Shown: positions 12,425 to 21,127 of the stretch, piece by piece
Layout: each line of letters begins with the position of its first letter
Numbering within the stretch: position 1 is the stretch's first letter
Source of the DNA: Panaeolus papilionaceus
Taxonomy: Eukaryota > Basidiomycota > Agaricomycetes > Agaricales
Reading direction: 5' to 3'
Assembly: GCA_015501605.1 (NCBI GenBank)
Contig: JADNRZ010000038.1
Location: 62,001 to 126,000 of the forward strand
DNA length: 64,000 nt
Notes under the pieces: model-generated
What the model was told of the DNA's origin: nothing
Databases searched by the model: none
The model's input: the letters and a program-made list of their open reading frames with translations, nothing else
Translations under genes and position numbers: made by a program

Positions 12425-12756
12425 ATTTCATGACGAAGATTGTACAATGACCGGCCGGTCCAACCACCCGCTCTCCCATTACAACCTCCTTGGTTGTTGA
12501 ATTGTACACTTAGTGGGCAGCCTGTTATTTGAACCGTTGATTACTGCTTCCGCTTGCTCAACATTGCCACCCTCACTAACCATCTCCACCAACTGCGTGA
12601 TGACCCCGGCTTGCTTTGCCAACAATGTTTCCTGGAACTGCCTGCCAACAAGAATTTTGTATTGATGTCTAATACACATGATGATGTGCTAACCGGCCGC
12701 CTGTCTAAGCCTGATGGGATGTAAGTAGGTTTTCCAACAGGCGCTGAGTTTGTTCT
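12425..12756 (-). repeat. Right terminal inverted repeat of the KDZ element
   Basis: Inverted copy of window bases 1-330. It carries the same two motif copies, GACCGGCCGGTC near 12450 and ACCGGCCGCC near 12691. It includes the string CCACCCGCTCTCCCATTACA, which is repeated in degraded form in the flanking array at 12757-13450. Confidence 0.9.
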
Positions 12757-13450
12757 TTTGCACAGCACCCTGCGTCACAACTTATTGATAATCAGCCAAT
12801 GAAAAAATTTATGATGTTCACCTATTGGTAGTATCCTCACCAAGCAGCCCTGGTCATCGTAGGACAGGGTGCCTGCTCCAACTAAAGAATCACCACCCGC
12901 TCATTCAATAATCACCCACTCTCCCATTACAACACCGGCTGCTTCATCCACATGTGCTGACCGCTTGCCCTGACCGCTTGCTCTACCTACCCTTCCCGCC
13001 ACCCGCTCTCCCATTACAACTTCATCCACGTGCTCTGACCGCTTGCCCTACCTACCTCCCAACCACCCACTCTCCCATTACAACACCGGCTGCTCCATCC
13101 ACGTGCTCTGACCGGCTGCTTCAGCCACATACTCTGAGTGCTTGCCCTACCCACCTGCCCCCTCCACCCACTCTCCCATTACATGACCGGCTGCTCCATC
13201 TGCCTGCTCTCCACCCATTCTCTATTACATGACCACTTACCCCTACCTACCGCCTGCCCACTACCCGCTCACCAATGACATGACCACTACACCATCCAAC
13301 ACCTATACCCCACACTATGCTATGCTACCCCATCACCCACTTGCTGTCCATTTCCCCCCCACCCCACCACCCGGTCATCCACAATATAAACTGTACTACC
13401 TGGTCCCCCTGTTCCCCCACCCGGACCAACCACCCTACCACCCGGTTTTT
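12757..13450. repeat. Decayed tandem array derived from a segment of the KDZ terminal repeat
   Basis: The string CCACC(C/T)(G/A)CTCTCCCATTACA, present once in each KDZ terminal repeat, recurs near 12913, 13000, 13064, 13164 and, more degraded, near 13210 and 13260. Between copies are the linked blocks ACCGGCTGCT(T/C)CATCCACGTGCTCTG and GACCGCTTGCCCTACC, the first resembling the element motif ACCGGCCG. Spacing varies from about 46 to 100 bp. The stretch is C-rich on this strand and has no convincing gene; open frames through it are low-complexity Pro/Thr/His strings. Confidence 0.7.
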
Positions 13451-13454
13451 ATTA

Positions 13455-14586
13455 CAGCTAATTGCAGAACGATAGGCCACCCCGGACTAGGTCACAGGTG
13501 TGACCTCCGCTGATGGGGGGTCGGGATTTGAAAACGGCGAGATGCCGGGACAGCGGCCATGCTAATGGCTTTGGATCCAAACAATAGTGCCATGTTGCAC
13601 CATACCACAATCTTTCTTGCTATAATCAACCACATCTCTCCAATGCGACGACACATTGCTAAAGAAACCAAAGAAATAGCTATCACTTTATCTCGAAGTG
13701 GGATGACTGACAGGGAAATTGATGCCCATCTCGGAATCAAGCCTAGAACTATGAGGAGGTTGCGTGCGCTGGTTCACAATACTGACGACGATGATGCATT
13801 TCTGGGTATAGGATGTGTTGAGTTGTGCGGCTCTGGAGATGTATTGCTGTGGAAGGCTCTAATAATCAGACTAGGATGGGGATTTGGTGGTGAGCAACGA
13901 CCCTCTTTTATATTCTTATTTCTCTCTCTCTCTCAAAAAAAAAAAAAAGCGTCATGATGCTATTTTCACCAAGTGGTTTTATTTTATTTTATTTTATATT
14001 CGGAGGTGGTCGCGATCGCTGCGATCGCTGGACGTTGGCCGCTAATCAAATCATTAGCATTTTAGCATGTTCTCGCATGAGACACAATTCAAAACTCAAC
14101 CAACACAAATCGGTAGTTCTGTAGCGTTGCAGTGCCATTCATATCAACGACAACTACATACTTACAGAGCCCCCTGCTGCATTGTAAGTGTATTGCATGG
14201 TCGACCATCAATGGAAGTTGTTAGATAGGCATGAATTCCTCATTATTCTCCCTTGTCATGACATATCTCGTATTTCCACTCCTGACCCTTTCTAATTCTG
14301 TGGTCGAGGGCTTGTCATGAGCACACATCCGAGTCCTTATTCATGATCTTGTTTCAATAGGTTATTGATTTATTCCCGCTCGTCGTCATTCTGTTATCAT
14401 TGATATGCCCTTTATCTTTACTGTTGTTGTTTGCCTGCTATGTGCCATTGTTGACACTCTTGTTTGCTATGTGATACAAATCTCGCCGTCATCAGCCGTT
14501 CATCAAAATTGATTGTATTTGTCGAATTCAAACTCCGTTTGTCACTCTACTAGGAGAGTGACGGCCTATCGTTCTGCAATTAGCTG
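13455..14586. mobile_element. Tc1/mariner-like element, 1.1 kb, degenerate
   Basis: Inverted termini CAGCTAATTGCAGAACGATA...(13455) and its complement ending at 14586 are each flanked by TA (13453-13454 and 14587-14588), the Tc1/mariner target. Identity continues one or two bases outward (TTA on both sides). Inside is a short helix-turn-helix reading frame at the left. The rest has no transposase catalytic domain; it holds a CT run, a poly(A) run, TTTTA repeats near 13980 and two GCGATCGC palindromes near 14015-14027. It is probably a deleted, non-autonomous copy. Confidence 0.75.
13559..13957 (+). pseudogene. Transposase N-terminal fragment with helix-turn-helix
   Basis: The frame encodes a segment running from HIAKETKEIA through SRSGMTDREIDAHLGI to RTMRRLRALV. 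This is a homeodomain-like helix-turn-helix as found at the N-terminus of Tc1/mariner-type transposases in mushrooms. It lies inside the inverted repeats at 13455-14586. The frame then drifts into low-complexity sequence (CT repeat and poly(A)) and stops without a DDE/DDD domain, so it is read as a broken fragment rather than a gene. Confidence 0.6.
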
Positions 14587-14845
14587 TAATAACACCCACT
14601 AGTATACCAATGTAACCACTACCTACATAACTATTAATCCACTACATATCCGTGAGTTCCATGGAAAGTACTCAGTTCTTACACTCAGGCATATCCGTGG
14701 AGCAACTCAGTTCTTCATGCATAGCTCCCTTACCTGGATGAGGATAAGTAGCTTTGAGAGAATGAAAACTTCGGTGCTGATTCTGGGTTGCTTATCTTCG
14801 GACCTGATACTGTAATGTATTTACTCCAGTTATCTAATACATTTA

Positions 14846-16975
14846 TTAACTTGAAGCCAAGTCAAGCACTGAAACTTCCCCAGATCGGTGGCCGAGCACA
14901 ATAGTCCCATGAAGTTCACTGAATGTACAAAGCACGATGTCATCTACAGGGAGGATCAAAGAATTGGAGTCAGTTAAGGAACCAGGCTCATAGTCGCAGA
15001 AGTTTACCTCGCAAATCATAAGATTTGGCTGCGTACGCAACTTGGTTCCCGAATTCTTCAGGCAGGTCATCATCGACCATGCGTTCATGCTTCCCATCAC
15101 CGACCGCCTTGTCAGGTAATTCACCTAGCCCAGAGGTGGCTACAGGCGAAGGAGGTTCCATAGCCCAGACTTGTACCTCGCGAATGGTGTTCGTCCTCTT
15201 CCTCTCAACCCAAACCGCTCGTTTCCCTTGAGGTCCTATACAATGGGCACTAATAAACCCCCTAGCATTTCTATCTGCCGCAAAAGATCCTGAAGAGGCT
15301 TGAAATACAGAACGAGAATGACTCAGGCTCATGATTGGGGTAGGCGTTGAGGTGCCAGACGACGAAGATTGGGTGGTCAGGGACGAAGAGACCGACGCAA
15401 TCAGGGAGCCACGTTTGCTGGGCTTGAATGCACCGCCGAAGGAGAGAGGATAAACACCTAGAAGCTTGACTTGTAAGGTCGGTTCAACAACTCGGGGTTG
15501 TCCTGCATTCGTTTCAGAATTGGATGGGACAACGCTGGGTCGGGGTACCAGGAGCGTCACGATGTATTGGAAGAGGCCTTGAATGACGTCGTGCGCGAGT
15601 AATTTGAACTCGTATGAATCAGCATTTGATGTTGGAATCCACGATGTGGCCACATCAGAAAATGTCACGTCCCGAACCGTGAGCGAAAAGGTATGTTTAA
15701 GGTGAACGTGTAGCATGTCGTTTTCTAGGTCGAGCTGATCATCGCTCTCAGGGAAGTGGTAGTGAAATATTTCCAGTGAACGGGTCCTAAACACGAGTAC
15801 ATAATCTCCTAGTAGACGAGCTGCAAGGATACCATTCCACTGAAAGAATGACATGCGTAATCTGAGCGCAGAAACAAAAGAAATAGACATACCAGTTCCT
15901 CTAGATCCTCGGGCACTGTTGGAGTTTGTAGATGGTTGCTCCTTTGAACTGATTCCCAGAGCATGTTATTTCCTGCACTATCAGCCGCCGTAACGTCGCT
16001 CCAGCGTAAAACCTCAATCTTATTTGATGATGACAAAATCACCACCCGTTTAATTGGGTCTACACATCGGATGAATCGCTGTCGTGAGAGGGTCTTAGCC
16101 CCCGTTTGTTGGAACAGGTCGTAAATGAAGCAATTGTTGTGGTGCAAGCGACTAGAAGAGTCAAGGGGAATTGTGTACATCTCGAGAATGCTTGTGCTTA
16201 ATATGATAAAATCAAAAAAAGTGTACTAGGACGGGTCGCTATGGAACTCACTGGGCAGATCTGGCCACGAAAAGCAGAATTTGGGATGAAACTTCGTCAT
16301 AGGCAGCATAGTACGAACTCCAGGGCTCCCTATCTAACTGTGCCCTGAGTACTTTGCGCCTGGCTGGGGTAGAGTTGTCGTCTACCAACATATCGCCCAG
16401 ATCAACAACCATAGGTTCATCAGGGTTACCGACGTCGTAAAAGTTTGCCACCCCCTCGGCATAAACGACCAGCAGCCATCGGTCGAGGAATAACTGCATA
16501 CCGAGCAGTGTAGACCCTTTACGACGACCTGAGGTCTCTACCACTTCTCCAATCCCATCCGTTATCATGGGTGTCGAATGAAGCCTAAATGGTGGGTCTC
16601 GCGACTTTGTCCAAATGTCTCCCGTGTATTTGGCGTATCTGACAATCCTTTCTAACTCTTCGCTTGGGTATGACGGGAGAGAGGTATCCTCATAGTGGTA
16701 CGTCTTGTAAATTTCACGAGGGAGGGGAAGAAATGCCTGATAGACATGCAAAAAATGAATCCAGGTCGGTCGTTCCTGGGTTACAAGATTAAGCTGCCGA
16801 CAAGTCTGTGCCAAAATTATGATTTAGGAAATAATGTGTGCGAAGAGTGCGCCGTTTATCCAACCTTGCGTATAGACAATACGTCCGGTACATCAAGGTA
16901 GAGCAGGACATTTAGCATAAGTTCAGGTGGGAGTTTCGTGATGAACGAATTGTCCGTGTGCTGAGCGTGTTCCAT
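14846..16975 (-). CDS. F-box protein with C-terminal beta-propeller-like region
   Basis: Five exons are supported: 16975-16865, 16805-16252, 16190-15893, 15839-15008 and 14943-14846. The first encodes an F-box start (LPPELMLNVLLYLDVPDVLS), continued in exon 2 by TCRQLNLVTQERPTWIHFL. F-box proteins link substrates to SCF ubiquitin ligases through Skp1. The remaining 500 or so residues have beta-strand patterns such as LFLDRWLLVVYAEGVANFYDV, LLGDYVLVFRTRSLEIF and the final IVLGHRSGEVSVLDL. These look like the propeller blades of the large agaric F-box family. The substrate is unknown. The fourth exon has a Ser/Thr-rich insert near its middle. Confidence 0.8.
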
Positions 16976-18004
16976 CAGGGGGCAATGAGTCCAGATATTT
17001 GGCCACTCGAACTTGAGCGGGTTGCGTTTCTATGGGCGCCTAACTGATTCGCTTTTGTGATCGGGGAAAACAGCCAGTGGTTTGAGGTAGCAGGTGTCAC
17101 AGTGAGGTTCAATTAATCAGTGTCCAGTAACACCAATGGCTTTGTAAACAAATATGAGCAAGCAAACACCCCTATCACTGTGACTTCTTTCCTGGTTCTT
17201 CAAGTTTCCGTTGTTCCTTCATCCACTTTACAATATATACTATTTACGACTGAGGTATATTTTATACAGTGCCTATATTAATTTTTACCAGGAAGGTCAA
17301 TGGTGGGCCACTTTGCCTTCTTGACCCTTGCTTGTACTTGGTTGCTAACACCCTCTGCTATAAGTTCGGCGGAACGGTGCTTTACCTTCGACCTCCGTAT
17401 AAAATTATCCTATGATTGCTCTTGTCAGTGTGATCAAACTTGGAATACAGAGGTGGATAGTGCACGAATTTTTCTGCTGAAAGGTGAATTTCTATTTCTT
17501 TTCTGGGACACCGTAAACTGACTTGTGCCCAATTTTTTCTTTGCTCAGAATATGTTTGAAACTGAATGGCGACCGAGGTCCTCAGATGCCAGATGTTACA
17601 AATACAGGTGCAAAGGCGCACATTTAGCTTTCGTTGGATGTTGATTACCGTCCATGTCTACCATCGGTAGCCAAATCCCCGGATACACCCTTTATGTTCG
17701 TCTAAGAAGGCATCCACTGAATAAGGTGTTGTAAAATACTCGTGGTAATGGGGCGAGACATGTCTAGCCCAGGCCGCGGGATGAATCATCAACTTTCATA
17801 AAATTTGTAAACGGTCGAGGGCTGCTGACGTATTTACGCAAGTGATGACAGAAATGAGGTGTTTTATCCTATATAAAGCACGATTGAAACATGCCAGATC
17901 ACAACCACCCCACACTTGCCACCACAATCTCTCCACTTTCGCCTGTCCTTGATTATACTGATCTCTAAGCAGTCTTTGCACTCTCTTAACATCATTCAGT
18001 CGAG
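16976..18004. other. Intergenic region between F-box gene and SDR gene
   Basis: No supported gene. A 73-codon frame at 17300-17521 begins with a signal-peptide-like segment and has a C-x-C-x-C stretch, but it lacks a convincing continuation or intron structure. The last 140 bp hold the SDR promoter with a TATA box. Confidence 0.5.
17870..17877 (+). promoter_or_regulatory. TATA box of the SDR gene
   Basis: TATATAAA lies about 128 bp upstream of the SDR start codon at 18005, followed by a pyrimidine-rich leader with CACTCTC-type strings usual near fungal transcription starts. Confidence 0.5.
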
Positions 18005-19070
18005 ATGGCCTCTCAAGCTATAAAGCGCGTTTTGGTTGTTGCAGGTTTGTCATTCTTATCTAGTAACAATTGCGGCGTTTACACCATCCTTCAGGTCTAG
18101 GAAATGGCTCAGGAACTGGAGGTTCGACAGCGTAAGCATATCATGGCTTCTATTTCACTCAAGATTGACTTTGGGTAATGGCAGTCGCATCTTCGCTAAA
18201 CAAGGTTACACTGTTGCCCTTGTATCCCGAACGAGCACGAATGGCACCGACATAACCTCTAAACTGGTGGATGAGATAAAGTCGTCTGGCGGTGATGCTG
18301 TTGCGTTCCCCATTAGATCGTATGCACCCACAGCAATTGCCGATGCATGGAATGCCATCCATCAACGCTTCCCAACATCCGAGTATAGCATTCGTGCCGC
18401 GGTCTTTAACGCTGGAGATGGCGTGTGGAAGCCCTTCCTGGATATTACACAAGATGAGGTCCGGAGGGTCATGGAGACGGGTGTTGAAGGCGCGTTTGAA
18501 TTTGCGCGTGGGGCGATCACGACTTTCAAAGCCAACAGTTTGGAAGAACCTGCTGGAAAGCGTGGCACACTTATCTTCACTGGCGCGACTGCGAGTCTGA
18601 GAGGGAATACGACGACGAGCTTGTTCTCCGCTGGTAAATTTGCGTTGAGAGCCATCTCTCAAAGTCTAGCCAAAGAATTTGGAAAAGAAAACATCCACGT
18701 CGCTCATGTGAGTGCTTCGTGGATTTTGTCACGACTAACCGCTGACATCAATTAATGCTAGGCGATCATTGATGGAGGCATTCTTATGGACCGACAAAGA
18801 GAGAGACAGAATGAAGAATGGGTGAAAAACGAGAATGTGCGGCTAAACCCAGACAGCATCGCCAAGGTTTGTCTTCCGATGTCGAAAAAGCCTTTTTTTA
18901 AAATTAACACTTGACGCATTTTCTTATTAGTCTTACCTATATCTCGTCAACCAGGACAGGTCGTCGTGGACTTGGGAACTAGATCGTAAGTTTGTTCCAT
19001 CTATCTCATGCACCAATATATTCAACTAAGATATGCAATCACAGTCCGCCCCGCTCACGAGAAATGGTAG
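18005..19070 (+). CDS. Short-chain dehydrogenase/reductase (SDR), classical-like
   Basis: Six exons: 18005-18044, 18095-18131, 18185-18707, 18762-18866, 18931-18985 and 19045-19070, all with phase-correct GT-AG introns. The product of about 260 residues starts with a Rossmann strand and a Gly-rich loop, LVVAGLGNGSGTGGSTA, for NAD(P). It continues with an FNAG motif and a variant of the catalytic region: TGATAS, then SAGKFALRAISQSLAKE. The usual YxxxK tyrosine is replaced (SAGKF), so the lysine remains but the catalytic Tyr is missing at this place. This is seen in several fungal SDR proteins of unsettled activity. The substrate cannot be told. The gene converges on the GTPase relic, with only 115 bp between the stop codons. 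Confidence 0.85.
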
Positions 19071-19185
19071 ACGGACGGCTCCTACAAGTAAACGCAAATA
19101 ATAAATTGTACATTATTCCTTTGGAGAATTCTATCGAAATTAAAGCCAGGCATTGCTTTCCTCTGCAAACCGACGGTATCCAGCT

Positions 19186-20569
19186 TCAGGTCTTCTGTCC
19201 GTTTATAACCTCATTGCCAATAATGCCTCTGTATTTTGGAATTGTGGATCGCGTTTTCTGCCGTTGATCAGTCATCAACATCCTCCAAAACTGTCGCACT
19301 TTGAATGCCCACTCTCCCACAACCCTCGACCTGGGTGACGTTATGGGCTGCCGATGGATAGCTGCTGGCCTTTGAAGAACAACTGGGGAAGGTTCCTCCG
19401 AATGCTCTATCTCCGCAAAGTTTAATACCAAGGACGCTGGGCGGCCCAATAGTACGAGCTCCTGTTCGACTGTCCTCGTTATGGCCATCACATTTTCCCT
19501 CTCTTCCAGGAGAACCTGACAAACAAGTGGGTCCTCTTCTGCCAACCCATCATCAAGGTTTCGGGCACGCTGCTGAAGACCTGATCTTCGTTCCAGGAGA
19601 TTCTGGTAGAGAAGTGATCCTGCAGTCGTGTGGGACATGGCGACTTTGTCCCAAATCATGCGCTCCAGCGCACAATCGCAGGGCCTTTATCGCCGAACTG
19701 TGGTCGTTTTCGAATTTAACCACTGGTGTCCCAGCATCCGCAAAGCTCTGAGATAGTAGCTCAGTATGAACAAACACAAGTTTCTGAATCACGTACTCTC
19801 CAGTACACCCTTTGCAGTTCCTCAAACTTTTCGTTGGCTCTAACGGTCTGGTCTTCTCTCCATAACTGATCCCACAAAGTGGTCACGATTGTTATGTTGT
19901 TCTCGGTTGACAATCCAGTTATAGCTTTCAAGATGTTGAGAATTTTGCTTTTGCTGCTGGTGACCCTCGTGTCCGTGATGGGGCTGAAGTAAAGTATCCG
20001 CTTGATGAAGCCTAAGTTGCTTCAGACCAGATGAACGACCTATTCCTAACCAGGGTAATAATGGTGAGGCAGACGTACTAGTCCTCCATAAATGACTGAA
20101 TCATCCTCAATATTCTGGTCTCCGGAAGTTTGTCATCTGCAAACCCAGGTGTATCCATCAGGTAGATTGGAAGACCGCCCAGGCGATACACATTATTCAA
20201 TCGATATATCGAAAGGTCTTGCGTGACTCCGTCCAATTTATTTCCTGATATTTGAATAGACTTATCGTTTCCTATACACTCAATAAACTATGGGCGGCCC
20301 ATCATTCAGAGTTAGCGCTTTGTCTGCTGGTAACCTTGGCAGGCAAGCTATTCAGAAGCGGGAAGCGTACCGTACTTTTACCGGAACCCGTAGCGCCCAG
20401 AAGTCTATGTGATCGTCAGAAATACTCTAAAACGCGCAAGCCCCGAGGAGCAATCATATACGCACAAAATCAGATGTATATTGTGTCTGTTTCGGTGCCT
20501 CAGCTCGTCATGGGCGAGCTGTATAGAAACAGGCCCAGTGACATCTATCACATCGCCGTACATGTCCAT
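19186..20569 (-). pseudogene. P-loop GTPase paralogue A (AIG1-like G domain), frameshifted
   Basis: Exons correspond to those of paralogue B. An N-terminal exon spans 20569-20466, the P-loop exon 20404-20371 encodes GATGSGKST, and the next begins at 20287 with a DTPGFADDK switch segment. Another holds the ITIVTTLWDQLW strand. Against copy B, about 32 bases are missing near 19690, inside the segment after VVKF, and this throws the rest out of frame. The downstream coiled-coil part (LQQRARNLDDGL) is still open to 19186 in the other frame. The G domain would be made, but the C-terminal half would be garbled, so the gene is called broken. The start at 20569 is a choice; an upstream in-frame Met exists. 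Confidence 0.75.
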
Positions 20570-21127
20570 TTTGAGCAGCGATATTGACGAGGAGGAGGGG
20601 TGCACTAAGGGCCGGTAAGTGACACTGCTCGAACTACTGCTACATGGGAAGCCTCCCGACACTCGATACAGGCAACCTTTTGTTCAATCCCACGAACTAT
20701 CCGACCTGAGATGATTCCACCAGTCCACTCTGCGTCCTGTATTGATTAATCGTCCTTATTTATAAACATGAACATCGAACATCAAGCGGTGACACCTGGA
20801 ATGCAGTCATGGGTCTGTGAACATTTTTATTTGTATTATTTATGTTGGCCGACGAGTTACCGTATCTGCTTTAACTTCCTCCCCATTAGCTCTCTCGGCT
20901 TCGAGGCTGCTTTCGATGTACCTGCTACATTTGAACTTGGTTGGTGAATTGTTTCTGCTCACGAGAAACGGTAGAGAAACACCCCGACAAGTAAATGCAA
21001 GTAATCAATCGTACATCATTCCTCCGGACAATTTTATAGAGATCAGATCGAGACTTCGTGTGACTCCTCACTTTAACTCGTTTCCCCGTTCCCCAAACTG
21101 CCGTCCAGCTTCATGTCTCCTGCCTGT
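20570..21127. repeat. Duplication junction with relics of a GTPase 3' end and of the SDR last exon
   Basis: Bases 20757-20960 resemble 27307-27530, which is the upstream region of copy B followed by the 3' end of GTPase copy C. Bases 20948-21060 resemble 19050-19150, which is the last SDR exon plus its downstream flank (GCTCACGAGAAA...GGTAGA, then TAAATGCAA and GTACATCATTCCT). The stretch is therefore a scar of segmental duplication. It holds no intact gene. A TTTATAAA box near 20757 is a plausible promoter element of copy A on the minus strand. Confidence 0.6.

Larger units (their letters stand above)
1..12756. mobile_element. KDZ-type DNA transposon, about 12.75 kb, with long inverted repeats and four genes
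   Basis: The first 330 bases of the window reappear inverted at 12425-12756, so the interval is bounded by long terminal inverted repeats. Base 1 pairs with base 12756, so the true outer ends may lie just beyond; the left one is cut off by the window edge. Inside are four intron-containing genes in alternating orientation (+, -, +, -). The third encodes a KDZ transposase with a CxC2-type cysteine cluster and a DGE...W catalytic motif. An ACCGGCCG-like motif recurs throughout. KDZ elements are known from mushroom genomes and often carry passenger genes. No target duplication can be read because the left flank is missing. Confidence 0.85.

Noticed and set aside
1..12756. A TET/JBP dioxygenase cargo, often found with fungal KDZ elements
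   Set aside because: No HxD...H plus Arg pattern of the 2OG-Fe(II) fold was found in any of the three passenger genes.
12954..13513. Pro/Thr/His-rich open frames of 92 to 94 codons
   Set aside because: They are readings of the C-rich tandem array rather than protein genes.
17300..17521. Small secreted protein candidate with signal-peptide-like start
   Set aside because: The segment after the leader loses any pattern, no intron fits, and there is no paralogue in the window.
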